The notes under the pieces were generated by a model, which saw only the letters and a program-made list of their open reading frames with translations, was not told where the DNA came from and ran no database searches. Of a stretch of 64,000 bases of DNA, positions 24,503 to 35,401 are shown in pieces; the first letter of the stretch is position 1, and each line of letters starts with the position of its first letter. The stretch comes from Arthrinium phaeospermum (taxonomy: Eukaryota; Ascomycota; Sordariomycetes; Amphisphaeriales; Apiosporaceae). The position numbers and the translations under genes were made by a program. The stretch covers positions 992,001 through 1,056,000 of the forward strand of contig QYRS01000002.1 of NCBI GenBank assembly GCA_006503535.1. The letters run 5' to 3'.

Positions 24503-25322
24503 CAAGATCACTGACTCCCGAGCCATTCGGGCAATCCGTCCACTCCCCGCCATCTCTTATGCAGTAAATCTCCTCGTTCAGTCTGACAGTGCAGCTCTTC
24601 GTGACACCGGCCTGGTGATGACATCACTTGTTAGTATGTTGCAACCGTAAAAGTTGCGGGAATCAGGCTGGACATACCGTAGCGCTACGGCTCACGCTGT
24701 CTCTAAGCATGCGCAAACCAAATGCTCCGTCATCTTGGGCGGCGCAGTTGTTCAACTTTTCGAAATCGATGCCGTGCTCCAGTGCGCAGTCCTCCACTAG
24801 TTCTCGCTGGGGTATATCCTTATAGTCGCGAGTCAAGCACATGGCGAAGCCGAGGCTGATCTTGGGGTCCGGGTAGATATGCGCGGCGCAGAGTTCGATG
24901 ATGTTGCCCATGCACTCCTCCGGGCCGTGCATACATTCGACGCCGTCGTTCTCGGTCGTTTTGCCGATATAGGACAGGGTGAAGTTGACCTTCTCGTAGA
25001 CGCGCATCATCGAGGGAAGGATCATCTCCTTGAGGCAGTCCTTGGCGTCGGGGCATTTGCTCATAATATGTGCCTCCAGCGGCACGAGGGCGCCGGCCTC
25101 GTGCGCCTTGGGCTTGGCTACTGCTGCTGTCGACTTTATCGGATCGGCGGCGGTAGGCCTTGTTGATGCCCAGTCCGCGGCGGGCATCGCAGCGGTATTG
25201 TGGATGCTGTACACGGTGTACAGCACGAGGAGGGCGATGGGAATCATTATCCAGGGGCGGGCTCGTCGGGCGGCACGGCTTCTGACCGGCCGCTTCTCGT
25301 CAAGATGGATGTGCGACGCCAT
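24468..25322 (-). CDS. GILT-family thiol reductase, membrane-anchored
   Basis: Member of the gamma-interferon-inducible lysosomal thiol reductase family, thioredoxin-fold proteins that reduce disulfides in acidic compartments. Exons 25322-24678 and 24611-24468 give 262 aa; the 66-nt intron has an ATACTAAC branch. The N-terminus is basic, with one TM/signal anchor (about residues 24-42), so the domain should lie in the secretory lumen or vacuole. The GILT signature CxHGx2ECx2Nx4C is intact (CMHGPEECMGNIIELC). The active-site region reads SKCPDAKDC, i.e. CX4C rather than the CXXC of animal GILT. The second exon supplies the conserved Cys-containing ending (KSCTVRL, YCIRDGG). Its stop lies inside the opposing DcpS reading frame. 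Confidence 0.92.
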
Positions 25323-26506
25323 GATTTTATATTTGAAAGCGTTAACAGTTGTCGGTGTTTGAGCTATTTAGCGATGGCACCGTTTCATAGTAGGATACAG
25401 TGATAAGTTGAACCTAGATGTATTGAGTACCAAATGTAGCAACAGAAGGGTGTGGTTGATGATGATGATGAGAGGTTGTTAGAGTTGGCAGGTTGGTTTG
25501 CAGGTCAAATGGCTACAGCGCATTTGCATTTGATACAATGCACGCAAGACACCTGAGATACTCTAACCTTAATAAACAACAACATTGCCGGGGCCCCTGG
25601 TAGGTTACATGTGTTAGTGGATGCTGGGCAGTTGATCGGCCCCCCAACTGCTAATGGTAGGCGGAGTTTTGGGGGGTTCGGCTTGCATCTGATAGGGCCG
25701 CTCATTGCTTTAGATGCCTACTTGTATGTGGCGCTGTTTTATGTGGCTGGATTGCTCACGAGGCACTCCCTGCTCCCTGTAAGCACCTAAAGATAAAGAT
25801 CGAGGGCAGGCGAGGAGAACGGTGAATGCGACCCAACCAGTACCTTGAAGTACTCATTGCGAATGCGTGGTTTTAAAATGTCGGAAGACATTGCCAGAGA
25901 ACCGGGGTCAGACGCCAAGGTATGACAGGCAAGCCGTCAGTAGGTGGCTGTACTATACATTGAGATGGGTTCGCATCCGGTCAAGTATGTACAAGTATGG
26001 AAGGCAGTTGGCAGGTATTTGGATTGATGTACCTACCTATTTGACTGACAGGTTTCGCATGCCAATGACCGAGTGCGCGTACCTTGCCCCCGACGACCCC
26101 CCATTGTTCTCCATAGTCGCTAGTAGGCCGACAATTGCATTGCAACGTTCCTTATTCCTATATCTGGGACAGGCGGCCGATACCACCAATACTACCTGTT
26201 GGTTCGGCAATTCCAATCTTTGGTGCCTGCATAGAACCTCGTGTTCTGCAGAGTACCTTTTTAAAAGAAGACATCGCCTCGTATTCCCCAACTCCGAAAT
26301 CTACTGAATATTCTCAAAGTCTTGAGATTACATCCATCCTCACTCATTCATATACGTCAACTCTCACATTCTCGATTAACTTACCTGAGAGGCTGCTCCT
26401 GCAACCGGTGGCCTGACTGCATATTACCCCACACTCACATTCACACTCACCAACACCACGTTTCGACTCGGAGAACATCCGATACCACACATACCAGACA
26501 CCCTCC
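25323..26506. other. Divergent intergenic region
   Basis: Promoter space between the GILT and hexokinase genes. It contains a short GATGAT microsatellite near 25456. A frame at 25867-26307 has no ATG-supported domain. No gene is seen. Confidence 0.55.
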
Positions 26507-28263
26507 ATGGAGCCAGACATGGATGACTACTTGCGGCCACTCGACATCAATGCCGAGACCGCTCATCAACTGGCTCGAGAGCTGTGCCGTGCTTTCAGGC
26601 AACTAGCTGCAGAGTCATCCGTCCAATTCTTAGCAACGCCTGTGTCCGAGTCCATACTGAGACCGCCCAGGGGAAGCGAGAAAGGGAGGTACGTCACCTT
26701 TGATTTGATAGGCTCGCTCACACCAAGCGATGTCTTGGCAATCTACATATACATGCTTCAAGGAGATGAACTCAGGCTGACTTGTCTTTCAGGTACCTCG
26801 CGATTGACATGTAAAGACGTTCCCCCCAATACCCGCCAATTCAGAACATACTGACACCGCTTTCTTTTAGCGGCGGGACTAATCTGAGGGTTGGCTTTGT
26901 TGAGCTGCTGGGCAAAGAAGAAACCACGTCTCATGGCAAGCTTGATTTACAGAATGGCAGTGAGCACCCAGTGCGACTGCGTCGACACCTGGAAAAGTCG
27001 TGGCCCATCTTCGACCACCTCAAAAACGAGCACCCCGACGAGCTATTCTCCTGGATAGGTAAATGCATCGCAGAGGTTATATCAGATGGCTGCCAGACCT
27101 TTGGCTTGTCTCGCGATGTTACACTGCCGCTGGGTGTGACGTTCAGTTTCCCCATGGTTCAGCATACCTTGTCTCAAGCGGAACTGATGTCGATGGGCAA
27201 GGGCTTCGCCATCACCTCCAAGGCAGATCTGGGCTCGCATCTGCTGCAAGGCTACGAGACTTGGCGGACACCGGAAGCAGGACTGCCTCCTATCCGGATC
27301 GCGGCGATAGCCAACGATGCAGTCTCAACTCTCGTGTCGTTTGTTTATCAATCCCAAGAAAACCAGTCACGGAAAGCAGCCATGGGCCTTATCTGCGGAA
27401 CCGGCTCCAACGCCACGATCCCACTGAGGCAAACTATGCTGCACCCCAGCAAGCTTCCCAAGGTCGAGGTTCTCAATGGGCACAACCCGGACGAGCAGAG
27501 AATTGCCGTCAACACCGAGTGGTCTATCAATGGCACCGCGCCGGCGTTGAGGTCTCTCGGCCTCATCAGCAAATGGGACGATCAACTAGATGCAGCAGGC
27601 GAGGTTCCCGGCTTTCAGCCACTGGAATATATGACTGCGGGGCGGTATCTAGGAGAGCTCGGGCGTCTGATTCTTCTCGACTACTTAAAGAGTTGTCGAG
27701 GGTACGCCGAGGAAACTCTGCCAGCAAAACTGAGGCAGAGGTTCGGGCTTACCACCACCTTCTTGAGCCACTTCAAGCCTCCGAACCCCCCTTCCGCTCT
27801 CTTGGAAAAGCTTGAAGCGGAGTTTCCCACCAGCGAGACCGGCTCAGGATTTGCGTGGACGGAGGATCTGGCGATCAAGCTCTACAAGATCGCAAAAGCC
27901 ATCGAAGTGAGAGCTGCTGCCATAGTCGCGGCGGCCACCGTCGGTTTGCTGGCATGCGCAGGCGATATAGATTTGCGGGAGTCTCTTGGCCAAGCAGAAC
28001 CAGGACACTCAGGAGCTCATGGATCTACATCCACGGCAGTAGCACAAACCGATCTGATAGTCGGCTACACTGGAGGCTGTATAGAACACTTCCAAGATTA
28101 CTTGGTGGACTGCCAAGACTTCCTCGACGGCATTGTCCACAAGGAGTTCGGACCCGAGCCTCCCTGCCGCGTCACGTTGAGTCCTTGCCACGACGGCGGC
28201 ATCACGGGGGCAGGTGTGCTCTGCGGAGCGGCCCAAGCTCAATACGAGTTGACCAAGGGGTAG
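26507..28263 (+). CDS. Atypical hexokinase (HxkC/NAG-type)
   Basis: Hexokinase-fold protein of 530 aa. Exons 26507-26688, an 18-nt microexon 26793-26810, and 26871-28263; both introns have CTGAC branches. The microexon supplies YLAIDI, and the third exon continues with the phosphate-1 loop GGTNLRVGF. Other motifs are the sugar-binding TFSFP and KGF segments, the catalytic-Asp loop ANDAVSTL, phosphate-2 GTGSNA, and NTEWSINGTAP in place of the glucokinase NTEWG form. The late DGS/adenosine segment reads VGYTGGCIEH. These features match the divergent fungal hexokinases that include N-acetylglucosamine kinase (Candida Nag5/Hxk1 type) and the regulatory Aspergillus HxkC/XprF. Substrate is uncertain; no other GlcNAc genes lie nearby. 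ATG 26507 has CCTCC upstream. Confidence 0.92.
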
Positions 28264-29084
28264 CTTGGCATTTGCTGCATCACCGGAATATTTGTTCATA
28301 GCATTAGCGTAGCGTAAGCGTATCTTGCCAGAGAGGCACCAGATGCACACCCATTTAGACTACAATACAGTGCTGTTTCTCTAGAACAGTCTGACTTCGA
28401 GGCTACCCCTGAGACCCGAATTCAGTAACCAGGCGTGAACTTCGGAGCTGCCCAAAGGCGACAGGATATGATATGTGGAACATGATGAGGGACGATGACG
28501 ATCTCCTCGAGCCAGCCGAAGCCCTTCTTTCAGCCTCGTCTCTGTCCTGTCCTGTCATTCACGCACCCCGAGCTTTGAACTCATCCAGCACAAGTCCACA
28601 CTTCGTTTCTCGACCCTGTCATTGGATACAAACCCTCGAGGACCCGCAATCAAGTAACATCATGTTCCAAGAGTTTGGGCAGCTTGGTTGACCTCAACAC
28701 AACAAATGGGGAAGAAGACCGAGCAGCTCCCCCAGATGACCAGCATAGGCTGGAAGTCAAATCACCGGAATCATGACTCTCTGCATGACTGTCGCTGTCT
28801 ACTTTATGCACCACGAGAGTCTCAAACCAGACACCATAGTATCCCATCGAGATCATCCAGAATGGGAGGGGAGCGACCATACTGGCCCAAGCTTCGCACT
28901 AGTTAGTAGTAACCAGAATAGATGTGCAGGGGCAGGCAGCAGCGGACGTCTCAAATATTTGTTTTCTTTTTACTTGTATCTTTCTTAATGTTCCTTTGGC
29001 TTTCTCCTGTTGAATTGAGCCTGCCGCGACTACAGGTCCTTTGCCTTACCTAAGCCATTAACACCACCGCATTGCCGCGCAAGC
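28264..29084. other. Intergenic region between hexokinase and UPF0658 genes
   Basis: Contains the 3' end of the hexokinase gene and the promoter of the downstream membrane protein. Short frames at 28473-28988 lack any domain. Confidence 0.55.
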
Positions 29085-30325
29085 ATGTACTTCCCCAGTA
29101 CGACTTTGACGCGGCTCTTCTTCGCTGTCGCCCTTGTACAAAGTTTACTGGCCTTAGGTCTCGAAACGTTAGTCTACCCGCGGGGACCCGGCACCGGCTC
29201 CTACCTAGTCGCCATGAAGCACCAGTACATACTAACCCAATGGGATTGAGCAGCTATGTTTTGGCGACAGTTGAGAATGACCTCGACCCGACCGCGGTCG
29301 GGATCCTGGAAGGCCACACGATACCTTCGTACTGTTCGCTTTTCATCTTTGCCTTTATCTACGAGCTCATTCTCGTGTATGATACATTGCGGCTGAATAG
29401 TATGATCCAGCTGGTGGGGCTTGGCATTTACAACTTCCTCATATTGCTATACGCCGCCGTCCAGCCGAGAACCATTGGAAAGGCTCTCGATGTCCTCGCT
29501 AACGCTAAGAATATGGACATCACGCCTCTTCTGAAGCCGGGGCGTAACACCTGGCAGCGTGTACAACCCGCGCTAATAATTATAGTCGTAGACCAGACTA
29601 TAGCAACGGCCGCTCTGTGTTTTCTGACTTATAAGTTGCGCTCCGAATTCGCCTGGGTCGTGTATAAAATCTTGAACGCCGACCTCTCCATGAGGCGGCG
29701 TCTGTTTAACTTTCAGGTCAGTTATCCATCCCCCCTATATCCTGCATTGTCTTATGTAATATCCTAACGTGGCACGGCCCCCTGCAGGTCTATATGGCTT
29801 TAATCAAGTTTAACTTCCTCTTTCTTCTAGGATTCATGATCCAAACCATCTCAATCATCGGTGACCCAAAGCATGATATCGAGGTTCCCCTCACTGTCGC
29901 CGGCATCTTTGTGGCGCTGGCCGTGATGGGCCTGGCGATTTACTGCGCCAGGTTCGAGAACAAGGCAGGTACAGCCGCCGTTATCGTAAGTTCAGAACTC
30001 GCCGATGCCTCCTCCCTCGTTGATGAGATGCCATGACTAAACACCTCGGCAGATTGCCTATGTGGGTGCTGCCATCTACCTGAGCTGGAAGTTGGCGAAC
30101 TTATCCGTGATGGCCACCCACCCCCTCATCGTCTTCAATGCCCTGACACTGGCCATGATGATTGCCACCATCGTCATGGCGATAGTCTGCATGGCCAATT
30201 TCGGCAAGGGGCTGAAAACGTACACTATGCCACAGAAGAGGCTCCCTGAAGAGAACATCCATCTGCATCACGCGCATAACTACGCCGGGGGGACCCGGGT
30301 ATCAAGGTTGGATCTCGGCGACTAG
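29085..30325 (+). CDS. Multi-TM protein, UPF0658 Golgi-membrane family
   Basis: Polytopic membrane protein of 338 aa. Exons 29085-29167, 29254-29716, 29788-29985 and 30053-30325 close in frame; the first intron carries a perfect TACTAAC branch. About seven hydrophobic segments are visible, beginning with a signal-like LFFAVALVQSLLAL. The central segment NADLSMRRRLFNFQVYMALIKFNFLFLLGF corresponds to the conserved core of UPF0658, a fungal family placed in the Golgi membrane in fission yeast. The C-terminal tail (about 40 residues, His-rich) is hydrophilic. Function of the family is unknown. The short first exon gives the only good in-frame ATG followed by a hydrophobic leader; longer frames at 29072 are out of frame with it. 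Confidence 0.75.
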
Positions 30326-30765
30326 AGGTCCGTGACAAGGGCTTGCATCGTATTCAACTAATAATTGAATATGGCACTTCTGAGGGCTCTAATCCTCTCA
30401 CTTGATGTGAGGTCGAGTGTTAGGTTCTGTAAGCGCTGTTGCCTTTTGGGATGTGGTCTTCCGTTGGGCCGATATGCAATGCCAGTTGGTCCTGCATATA
30501 ACACGGGGCCAGTAGAACGAATGCACCGGCCTCCACGTTCGTACCAGAACAACCTCGTAGAGGATAGACGCCGCCCTTGACTTGCGGTTGGTGTTAGATT
30601 CGCCATCGCTGAAGTGATGATGCCATTGTAGATGCCAAAACCTGGCTAAATACATAAATTACATAGGTAATCAGATATTATTCCACGGGCTCCACGAGGA
30701 CGGCGGCGGGTCTCGCTCGCAATCACTCCCGGCTGGGTTTCTGCGACGGCCCTGGCCCAGCAGCA
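30326..30765. other. Convergent intergenic region
   Basis: Lies between the UPF0658 and KDSR 3' ends. No gene is seen. Confidence 0.5.
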
Positions 30766-31890
30766 CTAATGGACGACTGTTTTGTTCTTCCTCGCCCACG
30801 ACGAGATCGTCTTGCGCATATCCCAGGTGACGTAGAGCATGCTCCAAGGCAAGACCGAGCCCATCAACGTATCGACGAACCAGTTGTCCCTCGGCGAGTT
30901 GCCCATGGCGCTCCACCGCATCAAATTACCAACGAACGAGGTCGTGATGAAGTAGCGCCCCCTCTCGAGCCCGGCGACGGCCCGCCCCACGACCTCCCCC
31001 ACGCTCTGCGGCGTGTCGGCCCCCTCGAGCGCGTGCGTGACGGCCGGCTTGGTCGCGTTCTCGCGCTCGTAGCCGGCCGTCGTGATGGAGTTGGGCAGGA
31101 CCAGGTGCACCTCGATCGGGACCTCGGGGTCGTACGTCCGGACCTCCTGGGCGAGGGCGTCGGCGAGGGCGCGGACCGCGAACTTGGACGGCGCGTAGGG
31201 GGCGTGCCCCGCCAGGGAGAAGGTGGAGAGGACGGAGCCGGTGAAGATGATGTGCTTGGCGGCGGCGGCGGCGGGACGGGATGATCGGGCGGTCGAGCTT
31301 TGCTTTTCTCCTCTCTGTCCGCCGGGGAGAAGCCAGGCGCGCATGATGGCTTGGGACATCTCGGCGGAGCCCCAGTAGTTGACGTCCACTACAACAAAAT
31401 TTCTGGTTAGTGAATGCACAACATACTGTACCATACCAGAGATGTCACTGCTTACTGTTGTATCGAGCAGCCCTCATGGCTCCTTCCTCGGTCCACAGCA
31501 TGGGCGTCGCGAGACCAGCCAGACACCACACAATCTCCGGCGGCTGCCCCATGTTCCAGGCCGTAGCGTCCGCGACGACGCGCTCAGCATAGCCGGGCTC
31601 GGTGACGTCGGCCGCGATGGCGTGGAAGCGCTGCGTCTCGGGCGACTTGGCTTGCGTCTCGATGCTCTTGATGGCCTCGTCGAGCTTCGCCTGGGTCCGC
31701 GAGACGATGACGACATTCGCCCCTTTACTGGCGAAGATGCGCGCGGCACCGAGACCGGTGCCCTCGGAACCGCCTGTGATCAAGATAGCCTGTATGTCCC
31801 CAAAGTCAGTCACTGTCTCGTCGGTGCCGCCCAGCAATCGACTCTTACCCGGCCCTCGACGGGCATGTGGTTATGGTTGAACCAGCCCAT
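30766..31890 (-). CDS. tsc10: 3-ketodihydrosphingosine reductase
   Basis: ER-membrane short-chain dehydrogenase reducing 3-ketodihydrosphingosine to dihydrosphingosine with NADPH, the second step of sphingolipid synthesis (Tsc10/KDSR). Exons 31890-31849, 31789-31456 and 31388-30766 give 332 aa; introns have CTGAC and CTAAC branches. The N-terminus MGWFNHNHMPVEGR is encoded by a small first exon. The Rossmann loop is TGGSEGTGLG, followed by NVVIVSRT (NADP-binding). FAADVT-like DVTEPGYAE and MDVNYWGS are family hallmarks. The catalytic Ser is in GSVLSTF and YxxxK in YAPSK. A hydrophobic C-terminal segment (LMGSVLPWSMLYV) should anchor it in the ER. An Ala/Ser-rich insert (about residues 175-190) precedes the catalytic Ser. 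Confidence 0.91.
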
Positions 31891-32441
31891 TCTTTTTCTT
31901 TGCAACGAGATTGTGTGATGCAAAAACGAAAGGAAACAAATGGCCAGAGCAAGCTGCCTAACCCCCATCTGATTCATATATCCCCTCTGTTCTATATTAC
32001 CGTTCGATGCAAGGGATGCCCAGTTGGTTAATTTGCTTGGTCCCTTGATTTACCAGGTTTAACTGTCCAATCAGAAGAATTAAAAACGCATGTTGGTTGA
32101 CATTAAAGTAGACCGAGCTGCAATGTAACGCTGAATTGTACTTCGCTTTGCAGTCATGGGTGCTATCATGCATACCCAGACTGACATGGGACTATGTATA
32201 CCAGAGGCTTTCACGCCACAACCCATCTTATGCCAGATGCCACAACCCCAAGGGTTCGCATCTTGATATCGTAACCGCGCTATTGTCTATCTAAGCCACA
32301 GCAAGGATACACAAGTGGAAAAGTACTTGGTAAAGCAATTGTAGTTCTTGGCTTCACAGGGCCTTCCAAGCCTCGCTGGCCCCTTTCAAAAACACACCCC
32401 TTTTTCTCCCATCGCGTCGACACACTCAAACCGCCTACTGC
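31891..32441. other. Intergenic region
   Basis: KDSR promoter and 3' end of the MFS transporter gene. No gene is seen. Confidence 0.5.
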
Positions 32442-34737
32442 TTACCCCGAGTGCTTACCCCGACTCCCCAACCGCGGCAGCTTGATGGGCAATAGCAGCG
32501 CCATATTGATAACCGCCAACCCAATACAACAAAAAAACGTCAACCGTAGCGCCGCCTCGTAGCTCCGGACGACCTGCTCTTGCACCACGGGGTCCGCAAG
32601 CTTCGCAACAGCCTCGACACTCTCGCGGACCTTGACAATGATCCTGCGCTTCGCCTCGTCGCCCTCAGCGGTGCCGTCCGACGCCACGTACGCTTGTAAG
32701 TAGCTCAGCAGGGCGTTCTGCAGGACCAAACTGCTGCCCGCGACGCCCATAACGTTGCCGAGGGCGCGCCACAGCATCAGCGTGCTCGTCACGACGGCCT
32801 GCTCGACCTGGTCACTAGCCCGCAGCACCGCCATGAAGGTACCCGGGAACTGGAAGCCCTGGCCTGCGGCCGAGGGAATAAGCACCAGCAAGTAAGCCCA
32901 CAAGGGCCAGCCGCGGCTCAGCGAGGCCAGCGCAGTGGTCCCCAGCACGTACCCGCAGGCGCCGAGGACGAGGGGCCACTTGAGGCGCTGTGTGCGCGTG
33001 ATGAGGAAGCCCGTCGAGACGCCGCAGGTAGCGGCGGCCGCGATTGGGACAATGAGGCGCAGGCCCGACGCCGTGGCGGTCGTGAGCAGGACGGCTTGGA
33101 AGTATAGCGGTGCATTGAACAGAATCGCGTTGAGTAGGACGCTGGCGACGAAATTGGCGAAAACCAGGTTGGCGCGAGGGCTGGATCGCAGGAGCACCAG
33201 TGGCATGATGGGCCTCTGCGCTCTGTATTCGGCATATAAGAAGATGGGGAACATTACGGCGAAGACCGCCAACGAGGCGATGATGAAAGGGTGAGACCCT
33301 GGCTGGGTGTTAGTGCGTGCATATTTCCATATTTCTCATGGGACTTCTGAATAGCGACTTACATGGTAATACGTTGCCTCCAAGGTTCTGGGATAGATGT
33401 GTCAGTAAGCCGTCCACGCAAGATGGAATTTGAAGGGAAAAGAAAACAGAGAATTCTCACCAAGCCCAGATTGAGAAACGTGGTCGAACTGGTGAGGGTG
33501 ATAGTGCCCATCCAATCAAAAGCCTTGACGGCCTCGACAAAGGTCTCCCGCTCGCCGTACAGGCCCAAGTCAGGCGGCAACGTCCAAGCGGCCAGAGCAA
33601 AGCATCCCACCAGGGGGAACACCTGCACGCCGAACTCCCAACGCCAGCCCAGCGTATCGGCCATGATTCCGCCGAGCGCGGCGCCCGACGCGGCGGCCAC
33701 GCCGTAGATCATGTTGATGTAGCTTTGATATGTGCCACGGCGTCTGTACGGCCAAGGGAACAAGCGAAACAAACATTAGCTACCGTACCACCCGTTTCCA
33801 GAATATTTTCCGACTAAGCGGTTACACCTATCCTGCAGAGGTAACCCCAGTCCTCTCCCCTTTTTTAAAGAAACAAATTCACAAGCTTGACTTACTCGAT
33901 GTTCACCATATCGCTAATAACGATACTCCCCATACTAAGCATACCGCCGGCACCAAGCCCACAAACAGCCCGCGCGATAATGAAGCTCGTCATGCTGCCG
34001 GCGAGGGCGCACCAGACGGTGGCGAGGGTGAAGACGGCCATGGCGAAGAGGTAGGGCGGCTTGCGGCCAATGGTGTCGCTGAGGCGGCTGACGACGGGCT
34101 GGATGGCGGTGCTGGTCAGCAGGAAGCCCGTGGACAGCCACGAGGCCTGGTTAGAGCTGCGGAAGTAGGACGTGATGACGGGGTGCGACGAGGCCATGAT
34201 GGTGCCGTCGAAGTTGGCGATGAAGTAGACGAGCAGGACGCCGCCGAAGATGACCCGGAACAGCTTCGGGTCCGTGTCGATCAGGAAGTCCCTCTCCCTC
34301 GACGAGGAGGAGGAAGACGATGCTGCTTCCTCGTCTGCAACTGCATCCACGTCCCCATTGCCGGACTCGGCCTCCACAACCGCCGAGCCATGATCGGACT
34401 TAGCAGCTTCGGGTACTGGCGAGAGCAGCGGCCGCCTGGCGGAGCTGTGAGAGAATTGGCGGTCTCGAAGCATGGTGGACTCAAGTAGTTCTGGTGCGAG
34501 AGCCGATGCACTGGAAGCGGACGTTGTCCGAGCTAGGAGAAGATCGGATTCGTCTGCGTCCAAATGGTGGTGATACTGATGCTCTCTCGCCGGCGTAGTA
34601 TTGTTTGTGTAATGGGTGCCATACGAGCCGTCAGCGGTGAGGAGTGCTGTGCGCTCATCGTCAGAGGGCTGATCTGTGCCGCCATGCCCGGACCATGGAG
34701 GTGGGTTGCACCTGCCATTGGAGTCTGACCCAGCCAT
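32442..34737 (-). CDS. MFS transporter, DHA2/vacuolar amino-acid (VBA/Fnx1)-like
   Basis: Predicted 668-aa, about 14-TM transporter. Exons 34737-33896, 33743-33461, a 25-nt microexon 33387-33363, and 33298-32442; the total closes in frame. A long hydrophilic Ser/Asp-rich N-terminus (about 165 residues) with possible sorting/phosphorylation sites precedes TM1. Motifs: FDGTIMASSHPVITSYF in TM1, SWLSTGFLLTSTAIQPVVSRLSDTIGRK (motif A), and GLGAGGMLSMG in TM4. The second half has FANFVASVLLNAILFNAPLYFQ. This pattern is closest to fungal VBA/Fnx1-type vacuolar basic amino-acid transporters and related DHA2 multidrug proteins; I cannot separate these. The microexon codes NLGGNVLP between two loop/TM parts. 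Confidence 0.92.
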
Positions 34738-35401
34738 ATCTGGGTTATTACTGATCGTAGCCGAGAGTTATTAGGGCCTGAGTAGGTATGTAAACAAAAG
34801 CTAGCAAGAGCGACTTAGTCTCATCGCTTCTAGAAGAATAGCCGCGAGGGTGACAAGCGAGGGTCGGATGGGGCAGGCAGTGGCTCAACACAGCGCTCCG
34901 GGCCTTGGTTCCTGCCTATAGTGCGGTATAGGGAAAAAGCAATGAAGGCGCAGTTGATGGAGATTGATGGTGTGGTTTATCCATCAAAGACTACTAGCGA
35001 CAAGGAAAGGACCACCAACCCACCATCCGGGGTGGATCCAATGCCTGCTTTTCGGGGCGGCACTCGGCTTCGGAGTAGCCAAGCTTCGATCTGGGATTCT
35101 TTGTGTTGGCGATTCAATGTTAAAGTTGTGTTTCGCTTCGCTTATCAATTTATGGCCAACCAGATTAACTACATGCACTCAAGGAATACAGAGGTGCAGC
35201 GTGCATGACTGGCGGATCAAGTGTTGGTTCGAAAAGCAAGATGCAATTGTCCAAAAGTCAAGTGTGTATAAACTATTCATAAGTGTGTCTGTCTGTCTGT
35301 TGCTCCCCCTCGCTTTGGGTGTACCTAGGCAGCTCCGAGTTCGCTGTCCGCAACCTGCTTACTATTAATGTACAATGCTAGCTGAAGCGCCCTCGTTCTC
35401 T
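34738..35401. other. Intergenic region upstream of the MFS transporter
   Basis: Holds the transporter promoter and the 3' end of the CDC5 gene. Frames at 34921-35368 show no domain. Confidence 0.5.

Noticed and set aside
26400..28300. GlcNAc catabolic gene cluster around the hexokinase
   Set aside because: No deacetylase, deaminase, transporter or Ron1-type regulator is adjacent; neighbours are a GILT protein and UPF0658.
29072..29253. Start of the UPF0658 gene at 29072
   Set aside because: That frame has no hydrophobic leader; the ATG at 29085 with a TACTAAC-containing intron gives a coherent membrane protein.
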